Positions 21,372-30,163 of a DNA stretch of 64,000 bases are shown here, piece after piece; within the stretch, counting starts at the first letter, position 1, and every line of letters starts with the position of its first letter. The DNA comes from Listeria monocytogenes. Its GTDB lineage: Bacteria > Bacillota > Bacilli > Lactobacillales > Listeriaceae. The translations under genes were made by a program, and so were the position numbers. The notes beneath the pieces were generated by a model. The model made no database searches, was not told the DNA's origin, and worked only from the letters and a program-made list of their open reading frames with translations. The stretch covers positions 124,001 through 188,000 of the forward strand of contig NZ_CP168900.1 of assembly GCF_041765605.1 (NCBI RefSeq), written 5' to 3'.

Positions 21372-21375
21372 TTTT

Positions 21376-23157
21376 CTATAAAGCTTGCAACATATCAAAC
21401 TGTGATTGATATAAATTATAGTAGTAGCCGTGTTGTGCCATCAGTTCTTCGTGACTGCCAGCTTCTTGAATGCGGCCATTATCAATGTAGAAGATGCGCG
21501 AACTGTTTTTGATTGTCGAAAGCCTGTGCGCGATAATGAAGGAAGTTCGGCCTTCCAGTAGTCGCTCAAGCCCTTCTTGGAGTAGGATTTCTGTTTGTGT
21601 ATCAATACTTGAAGTTGCTTCATCAAGGATAAGGATTTTCGGGTCGGCTAAAAGAGCACGGGCAAAGGAAATCAGTTGTCGCTGACCGGCCGAAAGAGTG
21701 CTACCTCGTTCTTTTACTTCGGTATAGTAGCCATCTTTTAGACCGGAAATGAAATCATGAGCACGAACGACTTTGGCAGCCGCGATAATTTCTTCTTCGG
21801 TTGCATCTAGCTTCCCGTAGCGAATATTTTCGATAATCGTTCCTGAGAAAATAAACGTATCTTGGAGCATCACGCCCATTTGTGACCTGAGTGATTTAAG
21901 CGTGACTTCTTCGACATTTTCTCCATCAACTAAAATTTCTCCAGAATTTATATTATAAAAACGGCTGAGCAAGTTGATAATTGTCGTTTTTCCTGCACCT
22001 GTAGGACCAACGAGCGCAATTGATTCACCCGCATCCACATGAAAATTAATTCCTTTTAAAATGTCCACGCCTTCCTCATAACGGAAATAAACATCTTTAA
22101 AGTCAACATTTCCAACGATTGGTGGCATTTTTTTCGCATTTGGGACATCTTTAATATCAGGCTCAACATCCATTGTTTCGAAAATCCGCTCCAAATAAGT
22201 CGTTGCGGTAATAAGCGAATTGTAGAAGTTACCAATATTAATAACAGGATTCCAAAAATTCCCAACATAACCGATGAAAGCAATCAGTGTCCCGGTAGAA
22301 ACGTCCACCCCATAACCTTTGATTCCAACGAAGTAAATTAAACAAGTCGTCATTACAGCGATATTTTGAACCCCTGGCCAAAGCAAGAATTGAATTTTCA
22401 CCGCTTTCATCCAAGAACGGCGGTACTCATTACTTACCTCGGTGAAAATCTCAAAATTCTCTTCTTCCCGCGAAAAGCTTTGTGTCACTTTAATTCCAGC
22501 GATGCTCTCGTGGATATAGGCGTTCATGTTGGATTGTTTGTTGCTTAGAACTTGATAAGCTTTGCGTTGCGCAGTTTTAATGACCATGACAATCACGAAA
22601 AGAACCGGGATAAGCGCTAAACTATACAACGTTAAAACGGGATCAATCATCAGCATAAAACCAAGTGTTACAATGACACTTAAAATATCAGAAATCAGAT
22701 TTATCAGCCCATTAGATAATAAATCACTCAGCATATTGATGTAATTAACAACACGAATTAAAATTTTTCCATGCGGACGACTGTCAAAATAAGAAAAAGG
22801 AAGTTTTTGCAAATGACCGAAAATCGCTGTCCGCATATCTTTTAAAATGTCTTGTCCAATCAACGTAATCGACCTAATGCGGTATCGCATACAAAGTCCG
22901 GTTACAACGACAGAAACTATGAAAATAATCGCAATCCAGAATAGTTGTGTTATGTTTTTGTTTGGAATCGTATCATCTATGACTATTTTGGTTAAATACG
23001 GGCCAATCATTGTCGCTACATTTGCTAATAAGATGACAAAGAGCGTAATATAAATGGATTTTTGATAGGGTTTTACGTAAACGAGAATACGTTTTAAATG
23101 TGCGGCGCTGAAGGCTGTTTCCAGTTCTTCGTCAATATCAAATTTATTTCTAGCCAT
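21376..23157 (-). CDS. ABC exporter half-transporter, consensus-site subunit
   Basis: 593 residues: six-helix exporter domain (about 35-320) and ATPase (about 345-593). Walker A GPTGAGKTT, signature LSAGQRQL, Walker B ILILDEATSSID with the catalytic Glu, and H-loop IIAHRLST. CGGAGGCG lies upstream of the ATG, and the start overlaps the preceding exporter gene by eight bases. Together they form a heterodimer of the BmrCD/YheIH drug-exporter type. Substrate unknown. The divergent AraC regulator is a candidate controller. Confidence 0.93.
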   Translation of the reverse strand: MARNKFDIDEELETAFSAAHLKRILVYVKPYQKSIYITLFVILLANVATMIGPYLTKIVIDDTIPNKNITQLFWIAIIFIVSVVVTGLCMRYRIRSITLIGQDILKDMRTAIFGHLQKLPFSYFDSRPHGKILIRVVNYINMLSDLLSNGLINLISDILSVIVTLGFMLMIDPVLTLYSLALIPVLFVIVMVIKTAQRKAYQVLSNKQSNMNAYIHESIAGIKVTQSFSREEENFEIFTEVSNEYRRSWMKAVKIQFLLWPGVQNIAVMTTCLIYFVGIKGYGVDVSTGTLIAFIGYVGNFWNPVINIGNFYNSLITATTYLERIFETMDVEPDIKDVPNAKKMPPIVGNVDFKDVYFRYEEGVDILKGINFHVDAGESIALVGPTGAGKTTIINLLSRFYNINSGEILVDGENVEEVTLKSLRSQMGVMLQDTFIFSGTIIENIRYGKLDATEEEIIAAAKVVRAHDFISGLKDGYYTEVKERGSTLSAGQRQLISFARALLADPKILILDEATSSIDTQTEILLQEGLERLLEGRTSFIIAHRLSTIKNSSRIFYIDNGRIQEAGSHEELMAQHGYYYNLYQSQFDMLQAL

Positions 23158-24892
23158 TCACATTCGCCTCCGTTCCAAGTTGTTTATTGTAAATATCAAA
23201 ATAATAACCTTTTTCTGCTAGCAAACTAGTGTGTGTACCGCGTTCGATGATTTCGCCATGATTTAAAATTAAAATTTCATCGGCTTCTTTTACAGAAGAA
23301 ATCCGGTGTGCAATGATAAATGTGGTCGTATTTTCCGTGATTTTTTTTAATTCGCCTTGGATTTTCACTTCGGTTTCCATATCGACAGCGGAAGTGGTAT
23401 CATCCAAAATCAAAATGGATGGATTTTTTAAAAGAGCACGAGCTAAAGATATGCGCTGCTTTTGCCCTCCAGAAAGTCCAACACCGCGTTCACCAACAAT
23501 CGTGTCATAACTTTCAGGCATGGTTTCAATGAAGTGGTCCGCGTCTGCAATTCGCGCCATACGCCGGACATCCTCCATTGTTGCATCAGGAGCGCCAAAT
23601 GCAATATTTCCTTCAATCGTATCAGAAAATAGGAAAATATCTTGCATCACCGTGGCGATATGATTTCTAAGTTCCCGCACATGCCATTTTCGCGCATCGA
23701 CGCCATCAATTAAAATTTCACCGGAAGTTGGATCGTAAAACCGGCAAATTAAGTTGACGAGCGTTGATTTTCCTGCGCCAGTTTCGCCCAAAATAGCAAT
23801 TGTTTGGCCTGGAGAAGCTTTTAGTGAAATATTTTTGAGTACGTCCGTGTTTGGGTCGTCCTCGAAATGAAAACTGACATTTTTAAACTCGACGTGACCT
23901 TGAAGTGATGGCGCAGGTTTTTCAGCGTGGATGGGAATTTTAGCGTCCGTCGCCATCATGTCTTGAATTTTAAACGAAGAAGCGATAAAGCGTTGAACGT
24001 CGTTAATCAGCCAACCACTCATCCGCATCGGGCCATTCAGCATCCATAGAAATCCATTGAAGGCAACTAAATCTCCCAGCGTCATTTGGCCTTTAATTAC
24101 TAAATAGCCACCGAAAATAAGCGTGATGACAACGAGCATGCCTGCGAGCGAATCAAGCACTGGCAAATAGGTTCTGGAAACATCGGCAGAATCTAGATTA
24201 CGTTTTTTGAAATCCTCATTATGTTCATGGAATTTCTTCATTTCAAAATCTTCTCGTGCGAATGCTTTTACGACGCGATTCCCGCTAATATTCTCTTCCA
24301 CCATCGAATTGAGCCGTGAAAAGCTCTCCCGAATTTCATAAAAAACTGGTTGGGCTTTGCTCGACATTTTCATGGTTAAAATAGCAATAAGCGGCGTTAG
24401 GATAACAAGCGCAAGCGTTAGTTTCCAGTCAATCGTGGCCATAATAATAATCGCAAAACTAAACAAAAATACATTTTCCAAAATGTTGTAAGATACCCAC
24501 GAAACAAAATGACGAATCGCATCCGTATCACCAGTCATCCGCGCCATAATATCCCCAACGCGCGTATTATTGAAAAAATCAAAATCGAGTGATTGCAACT
24601 TTTTATATAAATCTTCTCGAATTCGGAAAAGGGAATTTTGCCCGATTCGTTCGCACATAATCTGATAGGTATAACGGCAAATAGTTCGAATAATTGTCGA
24701 AATAATCATGATTAAAAGTAGCGGGATAAGCAAATTCGTTTTATTTTGATAGACAACATCGTCAATCACTTTTCCGCCAAGTAACGGATAAATAATACTA
24801 ATACCAGAAGCAATAAAAATTAAAATAAATACACCAATCATAAGCAATCGATATTTTCGGACATATTGCCAAATCCATTTCATACTCTCCAT
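23150..24892 (-). CDS. ABC exporter half-transporter, degenerate-site subunit
   Basis: 580 residues from ATG 24892, chosen because AAAGGA lies 9 bp upstream; an upstream in-frame ATG at 24916 precedes that site and has none. Exporter membrane domain about 10-310, ATPase about 340-580. Walker A GETGAGKST and signature LSGGQKQR are intact, but Walker B reads ILILDDTTSAVD: the catalytic Glu is Asp. Such asymmetry is the rule in heterodimeric exporters, where one of two ATP sites is inactive. It is first in a two-gene operon with overlapping reading frames. Confidence 0.92.
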   Translation of the reverse strand: MESMKWIWQYVRKYRLLMIGVFILIFIASGISIIYPLLGGKVIDDVVYQNKTNLLIPLLLIMIISTIIRTICRYTYQIMCERIGQNSLFRIREDLYKKLQSLDFDFFNNTRVGDIMARMTGDTDAIRHFVSWVSYNILENVFLFSFAIIIMATIDWKLTLALVILTPLIAILTMKMSSKAQPVFYEIRESFSRLNSMVEENISGNRVVKAFAREDFEMKKFHEHNEDFKKRNLDSADVSRTYLPVLDSLAGMLVVITLIFGGYLVIKGQMTLGDLVAFNGFLWMLNGPMRMSGWLINDVQRFIASSFKIQDMMATDAKIPIHAEKPAPSLQGHVEFKNVSFHFEDDPNTDVLKNISLKASPGQTIAILGETGAGKSTLVNLICRFYDPTSGEILIDGVDARKWHVRELRNHIATVMQDIFLFSDTIEGNIAFGAPDATMEDVRRMARIADADHFIETMPESYDTIVGERGVGLSGGQKQRISLARALLKNPSILILDDTTSAVDMETEVKIQGELKKITENTTTFIIAHRISSVKEADEILILNHGEIIERGTHTSLLAEKGYYFDIYNKQLGTEANVNG

Positions 24893-25034
24893 TTTTTCAC
24901 ATCCTTTAATATTCATATATCCATTTAGTTTACACTCCTAATTTCGAAAAAGAATGGTTTATATTCGCTGTAAGCATGGACAATGTTATATAATTAAAAG
25001 ATAAATGTAAGCGTTATAACGAGGAGGTGAAGTG

Positions 25035-25868
25035 ATGCTGAAAATAAATACGACCACATTTAATCCGCAAATTTTGTATATCGCGAATTGTTATACGAAT
25101 GAGGTGCGCGTAGGTGAAAATCACCATCATGATTTTTTGGAAATCTCGATTATTTGTGAGGGAAACGTTATTTATGATATTGAAGGCGAGCGAGTCAAAC
25201 TTGGAAAAGGCGATATGCTGATTTTTAATCCTGGCGTGAATCATTACGATATAACCGAACCAGGTATGACGAATGCGCAACTCCATATAGGTTTTCGGAA
25301 CTTTGCACTGGAAGGATACACGCGAAATACGTTCCCGTTTAAAAAGGCCTTTTTACGAAAAAAAGAAGAGGAATCTGCTATTTTATCTATTTCTAAACAA
25401 ATTATAGAAGAAAAAGACGCTGGAAAACCTGGATATGACTTGATTTTAAAAGCTTTCGTTATGCAATTAATTATCCATGTTTTACGCGAAGCCACCCCAG
25501 AACAACTTGAAAATAACGGCGTCAAATTATCTACCGACGAGCAGCAAAAACAGATACTTGTAAACGAAATTATTCATTATATGGAAAAACACCATACAGA
25601 AGATGTCTCGCTCTCAACGCTTTCGCAAACGATGTACATTAGCCCCGCCTATATCTCCAAAGTATTTAAAGAAGAAACCGGGGAATCACCAATTAACTAC
25701 TTAATCAAAATTCGCCTTACTCGTGCAGAAGAATTATTGAAGAATAAAGACGTTACCGTAAAACAGGCCGCAAATATGGTCGGATATAATGATGCTTATT
25801 ATTTTAGTAAGCTTTTCAAGAAATATTACGGATTTCCACCATCAGAAAACTGGCGCAAATCGAGTTAG
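25035..25868 (+). CDS. AraC-family regulator with cupin sensor
   Basis: 277 residues from ATG 25035 (AGGAGG 7 bp upstream; a GTG three bases earlier is less well spaced). The N-terminal cupin-like sensor includes ENHHHDFLEISIICEG and LGKGDMLIFNPGVNHYD. The C-terminal double helix-turn-helix has VSLSTLSQTMYISPAYISKV and the signature VGYNDAYYFSKLFKKYYGFPPS. Such proteins sense small ligands, usually sugars, and activate nearby genes. The neighbours are the divergent ABC exporter and the downstream esterase 34 bp away. The repeated element GTAAGC (24971, 25007) upstream could be a binding site. Confidence 0.92.
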   Translation: MLKINTTTFNPQILYIANCYTNEVRVGENHHHDFLEISIICEGNVIYDIEGERVKLGKGDMLIFNPGVNHYDITEPGMTNAQLHIGFRNFALEGYTRNTFPFKKAFLRKKEEESAILSISKQIIEEKDAGKPGYDLILKAFVMQLIIHVLREATPEQLENNGVKLSTDEQQKQILVNEIIHYMEKHHTEDVSLSTLSQTMYISPAYISKVFKEETGESPINYLIKIRLTRAEELLKNKDVTVKQAANMVGYNDAYYFSKLFKKYYGFPPSENWRKSS

Positions 25869-25902
25869 AATTCCAAAATAAGACAGAGAGAAGGAAGACT
25901 GG

Positions 25903-27018
25903 ATGGAATATAAAAAAGCTTTAGCGTTTATAAAATCAAATAGCATTCTAGAACAAGAAGAAGGAACTGAAGTTATTTTTAAACGGGCACAAGAAACAGC
26001 TCGAGGGAATTTGGATCCTTTTTTATTAAAAGACCTGAAACAACATCTTGGCGGTACGAATGATGCGATAAAAGAAGCGCCGCAAGAAATCCAAATGCCA
26101 GATTTTTCTAATTTGGAAATAGCAACGGCAGCTGCACTACAAATGCGAGCAACGATGGGAAGTCCGAATATTGATTTATCAAACGGCGTAACTACGGAAT
26201 ATCGGGTTGTTGAAGGCGATTATGGCGATATTCCGGTACGAATTTATCGTCATGAGGAAGCAACCAAACCAGTTCCCGCATTCATTTTTTATCATGGTGG
26301 TGGCTTTGTTGGTGGAACGCCGGCTGTAGTGGAGAATTTTTGTAAAGGTATCGCGGAAAAGTTACCGGCAGTTGTTATTAATGTAGACTATCATTTAGCT
26401 CCAGAATTTCCGGCACCAGCAGCTCCAAAAGATTGTTACCGGGTGCTTGAATGGGTAGTGGAACAAAGCGACGAACTCGGCATCGACGCTTCGAAAATAG
26501 GTGTTTCCGGAGATAGCGCGGGCGGAACTTTAGCAGCGGCGGTAAGTTATATGGATTATGAAGCAGAGACAAATTATGTAGGATTTCAAGCCTTACTTTA
26601 CCCAGCGCTAACGTTAGTAGATGAAGATAATGATAAGTATAAGTGGGATATTTCCAAGTTTGGGGCATCCGAAGAGACACTTCCGCTCGTTGCGCCAGGT
26701 ATCATTGGAATGAACGGCTCTGGCGAATTACTGCGGACAGCCTATGTTAGAGACGAAAATCCCGCATCGCCAATTTATTCTCCACTATCGGCCGTAGATA
26801 AAAGTATTTATCCGCCTACACTTATAGCCAGTGCGGAGTTTGACGCGTTACGAGCTTTTGCAGATATTTTTGCTAAAGAACTGCGAGCAAGTGGTGTACA
26901 AACAAAAGCAATCGTTTACCAAGGAATGTGTCATGCTTTCATTGATAAATACGGGATTTTCCCTCAAGCGGAAGACGTGGCAGATGAAATTGTTCAAATG
27001 ATGAAAGAAATATTTTAA
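25903..27018 (+). CDS. Alpha/beta-hydrolase esterase/lipase (GDXG, hormone-sensitive lipase family)
   Basis: 371 residues. Oxyanion hole HGGGF (His131 onward), nucleophile Ser205 in GDSAGG, Asp314 in SAEFDALR and His344 in GMCHAF make the full catalytic triad of the HSL family. An N-terminal cap of about 85 residues precedes the core. No signal peptide, so cytosolic. It should hydrolyse short-chain acyl or aromatic esters. It follows the AraC gene closely and is probably co-transcribed. GAGAGAAGGAAG lies before the ATG. Confidence 0.92.
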   Translation: MEYKKALAFIKSNSILEQEEGTEVIFKRAQETARGNLDPFLLKDLKQHLGGTNDAIKEAPQEIQMPDFSNLEIATAAALQMRATMGSPNIDLSNGVTTEYRVVEGDYGDIPVRIYRHEEATKPVPAFIFYHGGGFVGGTPAVVENFCKGIAEKLPAVVINVDYHLAPEFPAPAAPKDCYRVLEWVVEQSDELGIDASKIGVSGDSAGGTLAAAVSYMDYEAETNYVGFQALLYPALTLVDEDNDKYKWDISKFGASEETLPLVAPGIIGMNGSGELLRTAYVRDENPASPIYSPLSAVDKSIYPPTLIASAEFDALRAFADIFAKELRASGVQTKAIVYQGMCHAFIDKYGIFPQAEDVADEIVQMMKEIF

Positions 27019-27028
27019 AGAATAATTT

Positions 27029-27051
27029 GCAGGCATTTTCCGGAATGCCTG
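27029..27051 (+). terminator. Terminator after the esterase
   Basis: GCAGGCATT and AATGCCTG pair, followed by TTTGTTTTT. Confidence 0.8.
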
Positions 27052-27133
27052 TTTGTTTTTGGACTAAATTTTGCGATTAGTACTAAAAATGTATTAGAAT
27101 AGAGAAGAGAAATGAGAAAGGATGATGGGACTC

Positions 27134-27832
27134 ATGAAATTTCAGCTTTTTATTCAGCCAAAATTAGATGTTCTTCAGGGAAATATTGTCGAATATGAAA
27201 TACTTTTACGTGATGATAGTGCAGTTCCTAGATTTCCTCTATCAGAATTAGAAGCTGTACTCGCGGACGAAGAACTGTACTTAGCTTTTTCCGAGTGGTT
27301 TAGCGAGGCGTTCTTAGACGTTTTAAAGAAATATCCAAATGATCGATTTGCCATAAATATTGCGCCACAACAGCTTTTTTACATAGAAACACTCCACTGG
27401 CTAGACAAATTAAAAAGCGAGAGTCATCGTATAACTGTAGAAATGACCGAAGATATTTTCGATGTACCCGGGCATAAACGCCACCTTAATGCGAACGATA
27501 AAGACGCATTTATTCTAAATAAAATTAAAGTGATTCACGGTCTCGGCTACCATATCGCTATAGACGATGTTAGTTGCGGATTGAACAGCCTAGAGCGAGT
27601 GATGAGCTACCTACCTTACATAATAGAGATTAAATTCTCCCTCATTCATTTCAAAAATATACCATTAGAAGATTTACTACTATTTATTAAAGCTTGGGCA
27701 AATTTTGCTCAAAAAAATAAGCTTGATTTTGTTGTTGAAGGAATTGAAACGAAAGAAACCATGACTCTTTTAGAAAGTCATGGCGTCTCGATTTTTCAAG
27801 GTTATTTAGTTAATAAGCCATTTCCGGTTTGA
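27134..27832 (+). CDS. pdeD: EAL-domain c-di-GMP phosphodiesterase
   Basis: 232 residues, essentially a lone EAL domain without GGDEF or membrane part. Starts at 27122, 27125 and 27134 are possible; MKFQLFIQPKLD at 27134 matches the usual EAL start best. Active-site elements are degenerate but recognisable: EILLR (for EALLR), INIAPQQL, EMTEDI (for E.TE), IAIDDVSCG (for DDFGTG), VVEGIETKE and IFQGYLVNKPF. Listeria has three EAL phosphodiesterases, PdeB, PdeC and PdeD, reported as active; from memory this is PdeD (lmo0111). It would lower c-di-GMP and so limit exopolysaccharide. It overlaps the convergent Crp-like gene by 31 bp. Confidence 0.85.
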   Translation: MKFQLFIQPKLDVLQGNIVEYEILLRDDSAVPRFPLSELEAVLADEELYLAFSEWFSEAFLDVLKKYPNDRFAINIAPQQLFYIETLHWLDKLKSESHRITVEMTEDIFDVPGHKRHLNANDKDAFILNKIKVIHGLGYHIAIDDVSCGLNSLERVMSYLPYIIEIKFSLIHFKNIPLEDLLLFIKAWANFAQKNKLDFVVEGIETKETMTLLESHGVSIFQGYLVNKPFPV

Positions 27833-28497
27833 AAGCTATCGACTTGATCGAGTAGTTTCTCATGCGAACTAATGATAATGGGTTTCTTAGCGAGCAACAA
27901 GCCATTTTCGCGTAATTCTTCTAGCGATTCAGTAATTCTGGCACGACTAGAACGACAATAATCAGCTAAGAAAGTTTGCGTGACAAAGACTGGGAGCTCA
28001 ATAGGTCCTTCTGTTTGATGCAAATGAAGCAGCTCAATAATTTCCACCAAAATGCGTGTCACTTTGATAATGGGTGCTTGATTAATATTCTTGTAATTTT
28101 TTGCAGTAAATAGATATCTAACAATAACCTCATCAAGTATGAGATGGAAAAAATGTGGATTTGCATACAAATAATTGAGAAGAAACTCACGGTCAATAAA
28201 AAGAGCCGTACCGTTTTCTAATGCGCGAACGCGGTATTCAGTAAGTTCAGGCGCTCTTTTTGTTTCGAGTAAACTTTCCATCCCAAAAAGTGAATGTTGA
28301 CTTATCAAAGCATTTATCATCCAACGTCCTTCATTTGTAGGGCCTTCTAAAACAGCAGTTCCCTCTAAAATAGCGCCTATTTGCGCCGGTTTTTCTTCGT
28401 ACTCTCTATAAGAATGAATAATTTCTCCTTTTTTAAAAGAAACTTTATTCGAATAATCACTAGAAAAAATAGCTGAAAAATCTATATTGTGAAGCAT
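27802..28497 (-). CDS. Crp/Fnr-family regulator
   Basis: 231 residues from ATG 28497, with AGGAG 8 bp upstream (a TTG at 28503 is less likely). Cyclic-nucleotide-like barrel in the first 110 residues (IGAILEGTAVLEGPT, HSLFGMESLLE), dimer helix, then Crp helix-turn-helix (LPVFVTQTFLADYCRSSRARITESLEEL). No cAMP-binding RxA or Fnr cysteines were seen. It converges with the EAL gene; their ends overlap by 31 bp, so opposing transcription may interfere. Target genes unknown. Confidence 0.86.
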   Translation of the reverse strand: MLHNIDFSAIFSSDYSNKVSFKKGEIIHSYREYEEKPAQIGAILEGTAVLEGPTNEGRWMINALISQHSLFGMESLLETKRAPELTEYRVRALENGTALFIDREFLLNYLYANPHFFHLILDEVIVRYLFTAKNYKNINQAPIIKVTRILVEIIELLHLHQTEGPIELPVFVTQTFLADYCRSSRARITESLEELRENGLLLAKKPIIISSHEKLLDQVDSFQTGNGLLTK

Positions 28498-28681
28498 TAT
28501 CAAAACTCCTATACTAAGGTAAAATTGTTATTTACCATATTACTGTACTGCTATTTGTGATAAAAAGATACCGAATAAAAATCGTGTTCACAATTTAGAC
28601 AAGAAAATGTCACTTATTAGCAACAATTGAGTTGATTTTACGACTTAAAATGTTTTTTTCTTCTTTAGAGAGAATTTTAAC

Positions 28682-28714
28682 AAAAAAAGACGCTCCATAA
28701 AAAGGAGCGTCTTT
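28682..28714 (-). terminator. Terminator of the repressor/ImmA pair
   Basis: On the - strand AAAGACGCTCC and GGAGCGTCTTT pair, loop of six, then seven Ts (complement of 28682-28688). Confidence 0.85.
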
Positions 28715-29175
28715 CAAAACTTCTTATAAACATCAATGGAATTGCCAAAATTTATGAGATATCCACCATAATCATACATTGGACCATATTTTTCCGCGTA
28801 ATGAGAAACTGTATGGCGCAAAAATTCTTCCGTAACCTCTAAAAACTCCGCTACTTCAAAATATTCTCGTAACCCTAGATAAAAACATGCAATAATATCA
28901 TCTAGCGGTATTAGTTCCTCGTAACCTTTGCGACGAGCGAAAATCTCTTGTTTTTTATCCATAAGGGTTTCCTGCTTGGTGATATTACCTACAGTATATT
29001 TGTAATGCATCAATTCCTCTACTAAAACACAACCTTTTTCAATGGAAGATTGATCTTTACTAATAAAAATCGTCCCATTTAAATAGAGACCTGGCAGTTT
29101 ATAAGGCATTTTCTCTTCTCTGATTGTTACCTCGTCTTGGTATTTATTTACCAATTTTTCGTACAATAAAATCAC
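28714..29175 (-). CDS. ImmA/IrrE-type metallopeptidase of the monocin switch
   Basis: 153 residues, GTG start overlapping the repressor stop (GTGA). The active-site segment is GCVLVEELMHYKYTVGN. Phage-type ImmA proteins often have EELxH in place of HExxH, so this is still the family pattern. Downstream ARRKGYEELIPLDDIIACF also fits. In ICEBs1 and similar elements ImmA cleaves the cognate repressor after DNA damage. Here it lies directly behind the repressor gene, which supports a repressor-protease switch. Known as lmo0113-like next to the lma genes. Confidence 0.82.
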   Translation of the reverse strand: MILLYEKLVNKYQDEVTIREEKMPYKLPGLYLNGTIFISKDQSSIEKGCVLVEELMHYKYTVGNITKQETLMDKKQEIFARRKGYEELIPLDDIIACFYLGLREYFEVAEFLEVTEEFLRHTVSHYAEKYGPMYDYGGYLINFGNSIDVYKKF

Positions 29176-29507
29176 ATCCCGCGATGGAGTTTTTTCTTCA
29201 TCTCTATATAAGCTAAAATATCCCGCATTTCTTCTTCGGTTACATCGTCATCAATATGGGCTGCAATTGTCACCAAGCGTTCATCAACAGGCGGTAAATT
29301 TCTTTCAGGAAAAAAGTCATCTAATCGTTTGTTGAAGATTTTTGCAAGTTCAAATAAAACATCTTGATTTGCTTTTCGATCGCCATTTTCATAGCGGCTA
29401 ATAGTTTGGCGAGTCGTATGAAGCTTCTCTGCTAATGCTTCTTGATTTAAGCCTCGTTCCTCGCGATATTGTTTTATTTTATTTCCTACAAATTTATTTA
29501 ACTCCAT
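29172..29507 (-). CDS. HTH (XRE/C1-like) repressor of the monocin locus
   Basis: 111 residues from ATG 29507 (GGAGGG 8 bp upstream; the open frame extends 18 bp further without a site). N-terminal helix-turn-helix IKQYREERGLNQEALAEKLH, then TTRQTISRYENGDRKAN, of the XRE family. The C-terminal region (LVTIAAHIDDDVTEEEMRDILAYIEMKK) is probably for oligomerisation or ImmA recognition. It is divergent from lmaD with three operator-like dyads in between, and co-transcribed with ImmA. Confidence 0.92.
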   Translation of the reverse strand: MELNKFVGNKIKQYREERGLNQEALAEKLHTTRQTISRYENGDRKANQDVLFELAKIFNKRLDDFFPERNLPPVDERLVTIAAHIDDDVTEEEMRDILAYIEMKKKLHRGM

Positions 29508-29551
29508 AATAATTGCCCTCCACATGTTTATGGCTTCAGTATAGCACTTTT

Positions 29552-29683
29552 AGCACCAAAACGGAACTTTTTCGAACATATTTGTCGGATAAAGTTTACC
29601 GGTAACCAAAATGGTGCTATAATATTTGTAGAGCTAGAAAATAAATGCGGCTGATTTCGCACCGATAGCACCGAATTGGTGAC
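29552..29683. promoter_or_regulatory. Three operator dyads and divergent promoters of the monocin switch
   Basis: Three 17-bp sites share the pattern AGCACC-N5-GGTGCT: site A AGCACCAAAACGGAACT (29552-29568), site B GTAACCAAAATGGTGCT (29602-29618), site C AGCACCGAATTGGTGAC (29667-29683). Centres are 50 and 65 bp apart. Rightward promoter TTTACC (29595-29600), 17 bp, TATAAT (29618-29623) is covered by site B. Leftward TATACT (complement of 29538-29543) with TTCCGT 17 bp upstream is covered by site A. The layout is that of a phage-type repressor switch. Confidence 0.78.
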
Positions 29684-29723
29684 AAGGCTACTATATTAAT
29701 TTATGAGATGGAAGTGGGAATGG

Positions 29724-30152
29724 ATGGATAGAAAACTTTTAAAAGAAAAGCAAATCCAACTAATTTTTCAACTAGAACAAGAAGAAAATCGATTTATTCG
29801 AAAACGTTTGATAGAAGAGTTGGAGTTTTTTGAAGCACTTGGGGACAGAGAAAAAGGATTGTTAACAGCGGAGCAAAAGTTGCTTATTTTAACGCCTAGT
29901 GAATACCGAGAATACAAACGAACTAAATCAGATGTGCAAATTAGTAGGTTAATTGGAGTATCGAGATCGTCTCTTGCGGAATGGAAGCGAAAAAAAGGTT
30001 TAAATAGAAAAAAGTCGCAACCGGTTCAGCAGGAAATGATTGATGTATTAGCTTTTCATTTAGATAAAACAAAAGACGAAATTGGCGCTTTACCTGCTTC
30101 GGCGATTGAATGTCAGTATGAGGCTTTTGTGATTAATGAAGCTCACAATTAA
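29724..30152 (+). CDS. lmaD: LmaD-like regulator of the lma/monocin locus
   Basis: 142 residues from ATG 29724 (GGAAG 9 bp upstream); an in-frame ATG at 29703 would add MRWKWEW but has no ribosome site. It is a charged helical protein with an internal helix-turn-helix-like segment (SDVQISRLIGVSRSSLAEWK, about residues 72-91). It comes first in the rightward transcript under the operator dyads, followed 11 bp later by the ArpU-like gene. From position and sequence character I take it as LmaD of the lmaDCBA operon. It is probably a DNA-binding protein; its exact role is not established. Confidence 0.68.
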   Translation: MDRKLLKEKQIQLIFQLEQEENRFIRKRLIEELEFFEALGDREKGLLTAEQKLLILTPSEYREYKRTKSDVQISRLIGVSRSSLAEWKRKKGLNRKKSQPVQQEMIDVLAFHLDKTKDEIGALPASAIECQYEAFVINEAHN

Positions 30153-30163
30153 GGAGTGATAAA

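Noticed and set aside
28714-29175. ImmA-like protein lacking the first His of HExxH, so maybe dead
   Set aside because: Phage-type ImmA proteins commonly have EELxH at this place; the change is a family feature.
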